The notes: generated by a model from the sequence alone, not told the origin. A DNA stretch of 64,000 bases from Acidaminococcus sp050873445 (GCF_050873445.1 NZ_JBNMIU010000003.1:17703-81702); one strand, 5' to 3'; shown: positions 15,222-23,916, counted from the first letter of the stretch. Made by a program: numbers and translations.

Positions 15222-17102
15222 ATGATCGTAGTGGATCATTATGATGTCGTTGTTGTAGGGGCTGGCCATGCTGGCTGTGAAGCAGCCCTGGCGGCTGCCC
15301 GGCTGGGGCAGAAGACCCTTCTGGCCACCCTGTCCATGGACAATATTGCCCTGATGCCCTGTAACCCCTCCGTGGGCGGACCGGCCAAGGGCCATCTGGT
15401 ACGGGAAATCGATGCCCTGGGCGGGCAGATGGGGATCGCGGCTGATGAGGCCTGCATCCAGATGCGGATGCTGAATACGGGTAAGGGCTATGCGGTGCAG
15501 GCCCTGCGGGCCCAGGCGGACAAACCCCTGTATCATACCATCATGAAAGAAGTGGTGGAGAACACGGACAACCTGGATGTGAAGCAGCTGATGATCGACA
15601 AGCTGCTGATCAAAAACGGCGCCGTCCAGGGCGTGGAAGCGGAAACCGGTGAAGTGTTCGAGGCGGACTGCGTGATTCTGTGTACGGGTACCTACCTGCG
15701 GGGCAAGATCCTGTACGGGGAAGTAGCTTATATGTCGGGACCCATCGGCCAGCGTTCGGCCATGAAGCTCACCGGGTCCCTGCAGGAAGCCGGTCTGCAG
15801 CTGATGCGGTTCAAGACCGGGACCCCTGCCCGGGTGGACGCCCGGACCTTGGATTACACCAAGATGGAACCCCAGTATGGGGACGAACGGGTGCGGAACT
15901 TCTCCTTCATGAGTCACATTACTACCCGGCTGCAGGTGCCCTGTTATCTGACTTACACCAATCCCCGCACCCACAAGATCATCCGGGACAATCTGGACCG
16001 GAGCTGCATGTTCAACGGAACCATCGAAGGGGTGGGGCCCCGGTACTGCCCCAGCATCGAATCCAAGATCATCCGGTTTGCCGACAAGAACCGGCACCAG
16101 CTGTTTTTGGAACCGGAAGGGCTGCGCACCAATGAAGTGTATGTCCAGGGCATGAGCTCTTCCCTGCCGGCAGAGATCCAGGTGGCGTTCATGCAGACCA
16201 TTCCCGGCCTGGAACACTGCAAGATGATGCGGGCAGGCTATGCCATCGAATATGACTGTCTGGACCCTCTGCAGCTGAAGGCCAACCTGGAACACAAGCA
16301 GATCAGCGGTCTGTTCAGTGCGGGCCAGGCCAACGGCACCAGCGGGTACGAAGAAGCGGCGGCCCAGGGACTCATGGCCGGCATCAATGCGGCCCTGAAA
16401 CTCCAGGGGAAGAAGCCACTGATCTTGAAGCGGAGCGATGCCTATATCGGCGTCCTGATCGACGACCTGGTGACCAAAGGCACCAGCGAACCCTACCGGA
16501 TGATGACCAGCCGGGCGGAATACCGGCTGCTGCTGCGCCAGGACAACGCAGATCTCCGGCTGACCCAGAAGGGCCGGGATGTGGGCCTGGTGACCGACGC
16601 CCGGTACGAAGCCTTTACAAAGAAACGGGATATCATCGAACGGACCCTGTTCCATCTGTCCAAATTGAATCTGGCGCCCAATGAGGAGAACCAGCAGAAA
16701 ATCGTAGCCATGGGATCCACACCTCTGCGCAGTTCCATCAATGTGCTGGAACTGCTGCGGCGTCCGGAAGTAACTTATGAGAAGCTGGCGGAAGCCTTCG
16801 ACCTGGAGAAGCTGCCTGTGGATGCGGCGGAGCAGGTGGATGTGCAGGTGAAGTACCAGGGCTATATCGAAAAGCAGAAACAGGAAGTGGCACGGGCTTT
16901 GAAACTGGAGGACAAACTGCTGCCGGATGATCTGGATTATACCCAGCTCCACGAACTGTCTTCCGAAGCCATGGAAAAACTGAGCAAACAGCGGCCGGTG
17001 TCCATCGGCCAGGCCAGCCGGATTTCCGGGGTATCTCCGGCGGATATCAGCGTGCTGATGATCTATCTGGAAGCACGGCGGCGGAAGGAGGAACAGGCAT
17101 GA
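15222..17102 (+). CDS. mnmG: tRNA uridine-5-carboxymethylaminomethyl modification enzyme MnmG (GidA)
   Basis: FAD-dependent partner of MnmE. 626 residues with the N-terminal dinucleotide fold VVVGAGHAGCEAA (about 9-21), the family motif CNPSVGGPAKGH (about 46-57), and the GQANGTSGYEEAAAQG FAD motif near 368-383. The ATG at 15222 has GTGGAGG before it. It follows mnmE by 17 bp, and rsmG overlaps its end. Confidence 0.97.
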   Translation: MIVVDHYDVVVVGAGHAGCEAALAAARLGQKTLLATLSMDNIALMPCNPSVGGPAKGHLVREIDALGGQMGIAADEACIQMRMLNTGKGYAVQALRAQADKPLYHTIMKEVVENTDNLDVKQLMIDKLLIKNGAVQGVEAETGEVFEADCVILCTGTYLRGKILYGEVAYMSGPIGQRSAMKLTGSLQEAGLQLMRFKTGTPARVDARTLDYTKMEPQYGDERVRNFSFMSHITTRLQVPCYLTYTNPRTHKIIRDNLDRSCMFNGTIEGVGPRYCPSIESKIIRFADKNRHQLFLEPEGLRTNEVYVQGMSSSLPAEIQVAFMQTIPGLEHCKMMRAGYAIEYDCLDPLQLKANLEHKQISGLFSAGQANGTSGYEEAAAQGLMAGINAALKLQGKKPLILKRSDAYIGVLIDDLVTKGTSEPYRMMTSRAEYRLLLRQDNADLRLTQKGRDVGLVTDARYEAFTKKRDIIERTLFHLSKLNLAPNEENQQKIVAMGSTPLRSSINVLELLRRPEVTYEKLAEAFDLEKLPVDAAEQVDVQVKYQGYIEKQKQEVARALKLEDKLLPDDLDYTQLHELSSEAMEKLSKQRPVSIGQASRISGVSPADISVLMIYLEARRRKEEQA

Positions 17103-17812
17103 GCTTTCGTGAGACGTTGGAGACGGCGGCACAACAGGCCGGCTATTCCCTGACAGGACAGCAGCTGGACCAGTTCGGCACTTATGCGGACCTGCTGCTG
17201 GAGACCAATAAAAGTCTGAACCTGACGGCCATCACTGACCCGGATGAAGTGGCAGTGAAACATATGGTGGATTCCCTGCTGGTGTATAACAAGGAGCGGT
17301 TCCACAACCACACCATCGTGGATGTGGGCACCGGGGCCGGGTTCCCCGGACTGCCTCTCAAGATTTACGATCCCGGCATGCGGGTGACCCTGATCGATTC
17401 CCTGCAGAAACGGCTGCACTTCCTGGAGCAGGTGGTGAAGAGCCTGGGGCTGGGGCAGGTACGGTGTACCCACGCCCGGGCAGAGGATGCGGGAAAGGAC
17501 CCGGTTCTGCGGGAGAAGTTCGATGTAGCTGTGGCCCGTGCCGTAGCGGCCCTGCCGGTGCTGGCGGAATACTGCCTGCCCCTGGTGCGGGTGGGCGGTG
17601 TGTTCTATGCCATGAAGGGCAGCAGGTACCGGGAGGAAGTGGATGCGGCCCATCACGCTGTGGAAGTGCTGGGCGGAAAGATTACAGAAGTGCGGCCGGT
17701 GCAGCTGCCCGGACTGACGGATCACAGGGCCATCATCACGATAGAAAAAGTGCGTCCCACCCCCAGGCAGTATCCCCGGAAAGCCGGCGTAGCCAGCAAG
17801 AGACCGCTGTAA
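17099..17812 (+). CDS. rsmG: 16S rRNA (guanine-N7)-methyltransferase RsmG (GidB)
   Basis: SAM-dependent methylation of G527 in 16S rRNA. 237 residues; SAM motif VDVGTGAGFPGLPLKI (about 74-89) and the LNLTAI segment at the N-terminus match the family. The ATG overlaps the mnmG stop (ATGA), a coupled start. Confidence 0.96.
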   Translation: MSFRETLETAAQQAGYSLTGQQLDQFGTYADLLLETNKSLNLTAITDPDEVAVKHMVDSLLVYNKERFHNHTIVDVGTGAGFPGLPLKIYDPGMRVTLIDSLQKRLHFLEQVVKSLGLGQVRCTHARAEDAGKDPVLREKFDVAVARAVAALPVLAEYCLPLVRVGGVFYAMKGSRYREEVDAAHHAVEVLGGKITEVRPVQLPGLTDHRAIITIEKVRPTPRQYPRKAGVASKRPL

Positions 17813-17890
17813 AAGACAGCAGGAGCTGCGAACATAGCGAAAAACGATGAATCAGGAACTCATTCATAAACGTTCCAAGGAGGTCATGAT

Positions 17891-18322
17891 ATGAACAAGA
17901 AACTGGTGGCCGCGGTTGCTGCGGCCTATATGCTGGGAGCCGGCACCCGTGCTTTGCCCGCCCAGGCCTTTGATCTGGGCTCCGTCCTTAAACTGGGCGG
18001 CATCAGCTATCTGGTCAGCCGGTTCGGCGGCGAAATCAATACCTTCATCAACAAACTGACCCTGCAGAAGGGTCTGGATACCCATTATGCCACCAAGGTG
18101 GTGCCCATCCTGAGCCTGGGCAGCGGCAGCTACATCGGTGCCGTACAGGTAGTGGGGCCCAAGGCACAGGTGGACAAGGTCAAGGCCGTGGGCCAGCTGG
18201 AAGGCAGCCTCGTGAAAGTGGCCCGGGTCAAGGCCATGATCCCCATTGATTCCACAAGCATCAGTAATATCAGCCGGGTGGAAGGCGTAGGGATCAGCGC
18301 CATTGTAGACTTCAAGATATGA
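17891..18322 (+). CDS. Exported protein of unknown function
   Basis: 143 residues with a signal peptide: MNKK, an alanine-rich hydrophobic core, and a likely cleavage at AQA/F near 26. The mature part is small, with alternating short hydrophobic strands and a lysine-rich region, and no motif I recognise. It has a good AAGGAGG site and stands between rsmG and parA, ahead of the parS palindrome, so it is probably transcribed alone or as the tail of the rsmG operon. Confidence 0.75.
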   Translation: MNKKLVAAVAAAYMLGAGTRALPAQAFDLGSVLKLGGISYLVSRFGGEINTFINKLTLQKGLDTHYATKVVPILSLGSGSYIGAVQVVGPKAQVDKVKAVGQLEGSLVKVARVKAMIPIDSTSISNISRVEGVGISAIVDFKI

Positions 18323-18338
18323 TGCTGGCAACATTTTT

Positions 18339-18372
18339 AACAGGGGATGTTTCACGTGAAACATCCCCTGTT
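18339..18372. promoter_or_regulatory. parS: parS centromere site inside a 34-bp perfect palindrome
   Basis: The central 16 bp (18348-18363) are TGTTTCACGTGAAACA, an exact match to the bacterial chromosomal parS consensus bound by ParB. The palindrome continues outward as AACAGGGGA and TCCCCTGTT. It is immediately upstream of parA-parB and overlaps the predicted -35 region of their promoter, so ParB binding could also autoregulate the operon (inference). Confidence 0.96.
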
Positions 18373-18375
18373 CTG

Positions 18376-18384
18376 TGTTACAAT
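18376..18384 (+). promoter_or_regulatory. Extended -10 element of the parAB operon
   Basis: TGTTACAAT, placed so that a -35 contact would fall inside the parS core. Confidence 0.5.
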
Positions 18385-18421
18385 AGTCTACAGTATCTTT
18401 TGTTAGAAAGGAGTGACGCCC

Positions 18422-19186
18422 ATGTCCCGAATCCTTGCTGTCGCCAACCAGAAAGGCGGCGTGGGGAAAACCACTACCAGCATCAATCTGGCAGCCTGTC
18501 TGGCGGAAAACCGGAAGAAAGTCCTGCTGGTGGATCTGGATGCCCAGGGTAATGCTACCAGCGGCCTGGGCATCGATAAAACGGATCTGCCCCGCTGCAT
18601 GTACGATGTGCTGATCAACAATGCGGATCTGACAGATGTAATCGTCTCCACGGCCTGGAAGAACCTGTGGGTGGCGCCAGCCACCATGGATCTGGCCGGG
18701 GCGGAGATCGATCTGATCGGGAAGAAAAATCCGGCCAATGCCCTGAAAAAACACCTGGGTAAGGTGAAGGAAAACTACGACTTTATCCTGATTGACTGTC
18801 CGCCTTCCCTGAGTTTTTTGACCATCAATGCCCTGACGGCAGCGGATGGGGTGCTGGTGCCTCTGCAGTGTGAGTTCTATGCCCTGGAAGGGATGGCCCA
18901 GCTGCTGAACACGGTGGACCGGATCCGTCAGTCCAGCAACCCGGATCTTACCGTTGACGGCATCGTCATGACCATGGCGGACAGCCGGACCCATCTGTCC
19001 AATGATGTGGTGGAGCAGGTGCGTACCCATTTCCCCGACCTGCTGTACAGGACGGTGATTCCCCGTTCCGTACGACTGGGGGAGGCACCCAGTTACGGAC
19101 AGCCCATTACGGTATACGATCCCCACGGAAAGGCGGCGGAGGCATATCGGGCATTGGCACAGGAGGTGAAGCGGCATGGCCGGTAA
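18422..19186 (+). CDS. parA: Chromosome partitioning ATPase ParA (Soj)
   Basis: A 254-residue Walker-type ATPase. The deviant Walker A NQKGGVGKTTTS (about 9-20) with its signature lysine, the switch segment VDLDAQGNAT and the IDCPPSLSFL Walker B region are all present. It binds DNA non-specifically and drives origin segregation with ParB. A GTG at 18413 was rejected since it overlaps the AAAGGAG site for the ATG at 18422. Confidence 0.97.
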   Translation: MSRILAVANQKGGVGKTTTSINLAACLAENRKKVLLVDLDAQGNATSGLGIDKTDLPRCMYDVLINNADLTDVIVSTAWKNLWVAPATMDLAGAEIDLIGKKNPANALKKHLGKVKENYDFILIDCPPSLSFLTINALTAADGVLVPLQCEFYALEGMAQLLNTVDRIRQSSNPDLTVDGIVMTMADSRTHLSNDVVEQVRTHFPDLLYRTVIPRSVRLGEAPSYGQPITVYDPHGKAAEAYRALAQEVKRHGR

Positions 19187-20171
19187 AAAAGGAGGTCTGG
19201 GTCTGACGGGCCTGGATAAGATGTTCGGCACCCGGAGCAAAAAGGCTCCGGCTCCGGTGATCGAGGCACGGAAGGCAGAAGAGAACGTGGGCGAAGTGGC
19301 CGTGAAGAATCTGCGGCCCAACCCCTACCAGCCCCGGACCGTGTTCGATCCGGATAAACTTCAGGAACTGGTGGAAAGCGTAAAGCACAGTGGGGTCATC
19401 CAGCCTCTGATTGTGCGGAAGAAGGGCCGGCAGTATGAAATCGTGGCAGGGGAACGGCGCTGGCGGGCGGCGAAAGAAGCAGGGCTCAGCAAAGTGCCGG
19501 TGGTCATCCGGGATTACGATGAGGCCACCATGATGGAAGTGGCCCTGGTGGAAAACATGCAGCGCAGCGATCTGGACCCGCTGGAAGAGGCAAAGGGCAT
19601 CCAGAATATGATGGATGCTCTGGGACTGACCCAGGAGGAGACAGCAAAAAAACTGGGCAAGAGCCGGACGGCTGTGACCAATGCCCTGCGGCTGCTGAAA
19701 TTGCCGCCTAAGGTGCAGGAACTGGTGACTGCGGGCAAACTGACCGCCGGACAGGTACGGCCGCTCCTGGGGCTTTCTCAGGCGGCACAGATGGAAAAAG
19801 TGGCTGCCCAGGCTGTGGAAGGCGGCTGGTCTGCCCGGATCCTGGAAGAAGTGGTGAAGGCGGTGAAGACAGGGAAGCCCTACCATATCTATATGGAGAC
19901 GGAGAAGACGCTGATCAAGCCGGAAAAAAACTCTCGAAAAGGAAAGAAGAACAAATCCGATGCCGCGGCAGACGATCTGGATGTGAAAGCCTTCCAGGAA
20001 CAGCTGATCCAGTACCTGGGCACTCGGGTAAAAATCCAGCCCGATGGGAAGAAGGGTGGCCGGATCTTGATAGAGTATTATGGGGATGAGGATCTGGAAC
20101 GGCTCTATGAGCTGCTGAAAGGACCGGAACCTGTCAGCAGACGGAAAACTCCCGGCCGGTTCACAGTGTAA
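19176..20171 (+). CDS. parB: Chromosome partitioning protein ParB (Spo0J)
   Basis: CTP-dependent DNA clamp that loads at parS. 331 residues: N-terminal CTP-binding domain with GERRWRA (about 92-98), central helix-turn-helix (LTQEETAKKLGKSRTAV, about 151-167) for parS recognition, and a C-terminal dimerization segment. A lysine-rich linker (about 247-265) precedes it. Overlaps parA by 11 bp. Confidence 0.97.
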   Translation: MAGKKGGLGLTGLDKMFGTRSKKAPAPVIEARKAEENVGEVAVKNLRPNPYQPRTVFDPDKLQELVESVKHSGVIQPLIVRKKGRQYEIVAGERRWRAAKEAGLSKVPVVIRDYDEATMMEVALVENMQRSDLDPLEEAKGIQNMMDALGLTQEETAKKLGKSRTAVTNALRLLKLPPKVQELVTAGKLTAGQVRPLLGLSQAAQMEKVAAQAVEGGWSARILEEVVKAVKTGKPYHIYMETEKTLIKPEKNSRKGKKNKSDAAADDLDVKAFQEQLIQYLGTRVKIQPDGKKGGRILIEYYGDEDLERLYELLKGPEPVSRRKTPGRFTV

Positions 20172-20180
20172 GGAGGCGCT

Positions 20181-20885
20181 ATGGTTGGAACAGGGACAGT
20201 TGTAAACGTGGCAGCCATTGCGGCCGGCAGCCTGGCGGGACTTCTGGTGGGCCGGGGCATCAAGGAAAAGTACCAGGAAACGGTAATCTATGGCCTGGCG
20301 CTGTGCGTGATTCTGCTGGGACTGCAGATGGCCCTCCAGGGGACCCATATCCTGATTACCATCGTCAGCCTTGTGATCGGATCCATCGTGGGCGAGGCCC
20401 TGGATATTGAGGAAAAACTGGAAAAAGTGGGCCTGTGGCTGGCCGGAAAAGTACAGAAAACCAGAGGAAAAGGCAATGTCAGTACGGACGTCTTCGTAGA
20501 GGGCTTCCTTTCTACCAGTCTGCTGTACTGTGTAGGAGCAATGGCCATTGTGGGGTCCATTCAGGACGGGCTGACCGGGGATGCTACCACCCTTTATGCC
20601 AAATCCATGATCGACGGACTCAGCGGCATCATCTATGCGTCCAACATGGGACTGGGGGTCCTGTTCAGCGCATTATCCGTAGGCATCTATCAGGGAACCC
20701 TGACAGCGCTGGCCGGCTTTTTGGGACCCTATATGAGCCAGACTGTGGTACAGGAGATTTCTGCCAGCGGCGGGCTCATGATCCTGGGCGTGGGCATCAA
20801 CATGACGAAGCTGCTGAAGATTCGGGTGGGGAATATGCTGCCCGGATTGGTGGTAGCCGGGGTGCTGGCGCGGATTTTTTTATAA
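20181..20885 (+). CDS. DUF554 family membrane protein
   Basis: A 234-residue integral membrane protein with about seven hydrophobic segments. The opening GTGTVVNVAAIAAGSLAGLLVG and the internal segment SLLYCVGAMAIVGSIQDGL are characteristic of the DUF554 family (YdfK-like), whose function and possible transport substrate are unknown. It begins 9 bp after parB with AAGGAGG, so it is likely cotranscribed. Location after parB is also seen in other Firmicutes. Confidence 0.85.
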   Translation: MVGTGTVVNVAAIAAGSLAGLLVGRGIKEKYQETVIYGLALCVILLGLQMALQGTHILITIVSLVIGSIVGEALDIEEKLEKVGLWLAGKVQKTRGKGNVSTDVFVEGFLSTSLLYCVGAMAIVGSIQDGLTGDATTLYAKSMIDGLSGIIYASNMGLGVLFSALSVGIYQGTLTALAGFLGPYMSQTVVQEISASGGLMILGVGINMTKLLKIRVGNMLPGLVVAGVLARIFL

Positions 20886-20890
20886 AAAGC

Positions 20891-20919
20891 TTGCAATTTT
20901 AGGCTCATAAGCGTATAAT
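20891..20919 (+). promoter_or_regulatory. Promoter of tRNA-Val
   Basis: TTGCAA, 17 bp, TATAAT, starting 5 bp after the DUF554 stop. Confidence 0.85.
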
Positions 20920-20929
20920 ACAATTTATC

Positions 20930-21006
20930 GGGATTATAGCTCAGTTGGTTAGAGCGCATCGCTCACATCGATGAGGTCTACGGTTCGAATCCGCATAATC
21001 CCACCA
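20930..21006 (+). tRNA. tRNA-Val (anticodon CAC), CCA encoded
   Basis: A 77-nt cloverleaf. Acceptor GGGATTA / TAATCCC, D arm GCTC..GAGC, anticodon stem CATCG/CGATG with loop CTCACAT (anticodon CAC), T loop TTCGAAT. One A-C mismatch in the T stem is the only defect. CCA is encoded. Confidence 0.85.
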
Positions 21007-21018
21007 ATTGAAAATCAA

Positions 21019-21046
21019 AGGCTGTCGCTGGGGCGACAGCCTTTTT
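21019..21046 (+). terminator. Terminator after tRNA-Val
   Basis: Stem AGGCTGTCGC / GCGACAGCCT with loop TGGG and five T. Confidence 0.92.
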
Positions 21047-21257
21047 GCTGTGTGCTTTTGCATAAAAATACAAGATGGTCATCTTGCCAATGTCCACTGC
21101 ATAAACATAAAAATCCTGACTTCATTTTTCACAGGGACTGCCCGGAAGGAGAGACTTTGTCCCGGGTGCCCGGAGTGCTCCAAAAAGGTTTGACGGAACC
21201 GGTTCCCGTATATTATCATGGGCTTATCCAAAAAGATTTTGAAGGGAGATTATCAGT

Positions 21258-21632
21258 ATGGTAGAAACGATTGCAACGAAAAATGCTCCGGCCGCGGTAG
21301 GCCCGTATTCCCAGGGCAAGGTATGCGGCAATATGGTGTTTGTCTCCGGGCAGACTCCGATCAATCCGGCTGTGGGCAAGGTGGAAGCTGATACGATCGA
21401 AGGCCAGGCTGAACAGGCCTGCAAGAACGTGGGAGCCATCCTGGAAGCTGCCGGCAGCGGTTTCGACAAAGTGGTGAAGACCACTTGTTTCCTGGCGGAT
21501 ATGGGCGATTTTTCCGCTTTCAACGCCGTATACAAAAAATACTTCGTCAGCAATCCGGCCCGTTCCTGCGTGGCAGTGAAAGACCTTCCCCTGGGCGTGA
21601 AATGTGAAATTGAAGCCATTGCGGAGAAGTGA
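21258..21632 (+). CDS. ridA: RidA family 2-iminobutanoate/2-iminopropanoate deaminase
   Basis: Hydrolyses reactive enamine/imine intermediates released by PLP-dependent dehydratases. 124 residues with the family features AVGPYSQGK near the N-terminus, VSGQ, and the NPARSCVAV segment containing the catalytic arginine (about 99). The C-terminal VKCEIEAIA strand is intact. Useful in this genome, which carries threonine/serine and D-serine dehydratases (context inference). A 12-bp palindrome GGAACCGGTTCC lies in its probable promoter. Confidence 0.93.
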   Translation: MVETIATKNAPAAVGPYSQGKVCGNMVFVSGQTPINPAVGKVEADTIEGQAEQACKNVGAILEAAGSGFDKVVKTTCFLADMGDFSAFNAVYKKYFVSNPARSCVAVKDLPLGVKCEIEAIAEK

Positions 21633-21676
21633 AAAACAGAGATTGGTACTGATTACTAATCAGCAGCAAAAGACAA

Positions 21677-21709
21677 GAGAGTCGTGGAGGTTTTCACGGC
21701 TCTTTTTCT
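21677..21709 (+). terminator. Terminator after ridA
   Basis: GAGAGTCGTG / CACGGCTCT stem followed by TTTTTCTTTT. Confidence 0.85.
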
Positions 21710-21793
21710 TTTGTGGTGCTGTATAATTATGGTACAGCAGTACGGCGGGTCATCGGCGATACCCGTCGTCCCTTTCCAAAGGAGGTCCTTTCC

Positions 21794-23131
21794 ATGCCAA
21801 CTACCAAACTGACCCTGGCACCCCAGCAGCGGCAGCAGCTCAATCTCCATCTGGTGCAGCAGATGAAGCTGCTGCAACTGAATTCTTTGGAGCTGGACCA
21901 GTATGTCCAGGAGGCGGTGGAGGCCAATCCCCTGCTGGAATTCACCTGGAGCAATGGAAATCATGACTGGCAGGAAACGGATGGCCGGGAGTATTCCCGG
22001 AGTCATGGTGCCCGTTCCCGGGACGACGAACCGGCACCGGACCCTCTGGCCAATGTGGTCCGGCAGGAGGAGACCCTGCAGCAGGTGCTCCAGGAACAGC
22101 TGGGTTGCCAGGAGCTGAACGGAGAAGAACGGCAGCTGGCCCGGTACATTGTCGGCACCCTGGATGGCAACGGCTGGTGGCGGGAGGACGTGGAGGCCAC
22201 AGCTCAGGCCTTTGGCGTGGAGTCCCGGTCTGTGGAAGCAGCACTCCAGCGGGTACAGCAGCTGGAACCGGCGGGCGTAGGGGCCCAAAGTCTTGCTCAG
22301 TGCCTGGAACTGCAGCTTCCGCCGGAAGCTCCGGAATTGGTGCGGAAGATCATCCGGGAGGGGCTGGACCTGTTGGGACAGAATCAGATTCCGGCTCTGG
22401 CCGAAAAGTTCCGTGCCACGAAACAGGCAGTGCTGGCTGCCCGGGAAATGATCTGCAGCCTGGACCCCAGGCCCGGGGCCCGGTACGCCAGCACCGGACC
22501 GGTGGCTTACCAGCGAGAGGATGTACGGGTGGACGTGGGCGCCAAAGGTCTGACCATTACTGTATATGACAGCTGGGGCGGCAAGTTCGTGCTGAACCAG
22601 GAATATCTGGATTGGGGAAAGAAGCAGGCTAATGCACAGGTGAAGGCGTATCTGAAGGAACAGCTGGGTAAGGCCCGGTACTTGCAGCAGCTTTTGAAGG
22701 AACGCCAGCAGACGCTGCTGCTGGTGTTCCAGGCCCTGGTGACTCATCAGGAATCCTTTTTCCGGCTGGGGCCGGGGCACAAACAGCCCTTGAAGTTGGC
22801 AGACCTGGCGGAGGAAACCGGACTGGCCATCTCCACAGTGAGCCGGGCCCTGCAGCACAAGTCCATCGGGTGCCGGTGGGGCTGTTTCAAAGCTGACAGC
22901 CTACTGGTAGGGGAGGCGGCGTCCCAGGCCGCTGGTACGGTGACGGAAGAACGGCTGCAGCAGCTGATCCGCCAGGTCATTGACCGGGAGGACAAGCAGC
23001 ATCCTCTCAGTGACCAGGCCATCTGCGAAGCCCTGAAGCAGCAGGGGGTCCACACAGCCCGGCGCACGGTGAACAAGTACCGGGTGAAGCTGGGCATACC
23101 CGGCAAGAGCGGGCGGAAGCAGTGGGAATAA
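21794..23131 (+). CDS. rpoN: RNA polymerase sigma-54 factor
   Basis: Directs transcription from -24/-12 promoters and needs AAA+ activators. 445 residues: glutamine/leucine-rich region I with QQRQQLNLHLVQQMKLLQL (about 11-29), core-binding region, and the C-terminal RpoN box ARRTVNKYR (about 422-430). The ATG at 21794 follows AAAGGAGG; an upstream in-frame ATG was rejected. No sigma-54 activator is complete in the window. The PAS-like fragment at 1-122 could belong to one, but that is not shown. Confidence 0.95.
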   Translation: MPTTKLTLAPQQRQQLNLHLVQQMKLLQLNSLELDQYVQEAVEANPLLEFTWSNGNHDWQETDGREYSRSHGARSRDDEPAPDPLANVVRQEETLQQVLQEQLGCQELNGEERQLARYIVGTLDGNGWWREDVEATAQAFGVESRSVEAALQRVQQLEPAGVGAQSLAQCLELQLPPEAPELVRKIIREGLDLLGQNQIPALAEKFRATKQAVLAAREMICSLDPRPGARYASTGPVAYQREDVRVDVGAKGLTITVYDSWGGKFVLNQEYLDWGKKQANAQVKAYLKEQLGKARYLQQLLKERQQTLLLVFQALVTHQESFFRLGPGHKQPLKLADLAEETGLAISTVSRALQHKSIGCRWGCFKADSLLVGEAASQAAGTVTEERLQQLIRQVIDREDKQHPLSDQAICEALKQQGVHTARRTVNKYRVKLGIPGKSGRKQWE

Positions 23132-23207
23132 AAAAGCAGCCCATCCACTTTCTGTCCGGCAAAGGTTGCCTACAGGTTGGATTGCGTTTCGCCCTCCTTT
23201 GTAAATA

Positions 23208-23369
23208 AGGCTCGGGCAGTTCCAGGCAGAAGTCCTTATTGGACAGGGAAAGATGAGCTGTCTTTGTGGGCCATCAGCTGACCTGGGAACGGTCTTTCCT
23301 GACTGCAGACCCTGCGATAATGGGAAGTCCATTGAGCCGGAGACGAACAATCGCCTCCGGTGATTTTTT
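23208..23369 (+). ncRNA. Candidate structured non-coding RNA with its own terminator
   Basis: The gap 23132-23523 has no convincing ORF but strong structure. GGCTC (23209) can close with GAGCC (23334), and internal stems include CAGGG/CCCTG, TGGAC/GTCCA, AGCTG/CAGCT and GTTCCAGG/CCTGGGAAC, some mutually exclusive. A Rho-independent terminator (CCGGAG / CTCCGG, then TTTTTT) ends it at 23369. A weak promoter (TTGGAT, 17 bp, TGTAAA) lies at 23177-23206. I could not match it to a known class; a 6S-type RNA is possible from size and context but is not shown. Confidence 0.45.
23337..23369 (+). terminator. Terminator of the candidate RNA
   Basis: CCGGAG(A)CGA stem with TCG(C)CTCCGG and a six-T run. 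Confidence 0.85.
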
Positions 23370-23523
23370 GCCCTAAATAATCTTAAATTCCGTAAAATTA
23401 ATTACAATTTCCTGCTATTTGTAACAACAATTTGTGAACTAACTGTGAAACACTATACACGAACAATAGATAAGTTATAATAAAGACAGTTCGGAAATAG
23501 CCGAACAAAAAGGAGGGACTGTA

Positions 23524-23676
23524 ATGGGAATGAATAGTAAGGTGAAAATGAAGGCGCGGAAAAAAGCCGCCGCAGTAGAGGAAAGAATCATGGAACTGTT
23601 CGCTCCCAGAATGTCCGGAAGCGACGTCCCCAGCCTGAAGGACTGGGATCCCATGGGTTATTTCGATTTCGAATGA
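23524..23676 (+). CDS. Small ORF 1 of a pair, 50 residues, unknown
   Basis: Starts ATGGGAATG behind AAGGAGGG; the leader has a short hairpin GTTCGG/CCGAAC and a TATAAT at 23476. The product is basic in its first half (KVKMKARKKAAA) and acidic and aromatic at the end (DWDPMGYFDFE). No membrane segment or signal peptide. I do not recognise the family. The strong binding site and the similarly opening partner downstream support translation. Confidence 0.5.
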   Translation: MGMNSKVKMKARKKAAAVEERIMELFAPRMSGSDVPSLKDWDPMGYFDFE

Positions 23677-23725
23677 GCGAAGTCGGAATCTCGGTAGGAA
23701 AGTAAAGAAGCAGGAGGGATGAATC

Positions 23726-23887
23726 ATGGGAATGACGGCAAAGCGTGGTTATGAAATGACGAAAACAGTGAAAAGCCTGAAGGATCTTTTGTTTGTAGGG
23801 GTCATGGGCGAGAGCCGGAAAAGATCCAAGGCCACTGGGTATGAACTGGAAATTTCCGGTATGGTGAAACGGGAATTCCGGGTATAA
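23726..23887 (+). CDS. Small ORF 2 of a pair, 53 residues, unknown
   Basis: Also begins MGM and has a CAGGAGGG site. Contains KTVKSLKDLLFVGVMG, a possible amphipathic helix, and a basic stretch ESRKRSKATG; it ends REFRV. No known motif. It lies 49 bp after small ORF 1 in the same direction. Two short proteins sharing an MGM start could be a co-expressed pair; function unknown. Confidence 0.5.
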   Translation: MGMTAKRGYEMTKTVKSLKDLLFVGVMGESRKRSKATGYELEISGMVKREFRV

Positions 23888-23916
23888 AAAAAGGACGCCC
23901 GCTGGGCGACCTGGAA

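Noticed and set aside
14931..17132. 733-aa minus-strand ORF opposite mnmG
   Set aside because: Shadow frame of a conserved gene; no family signal, no start site.
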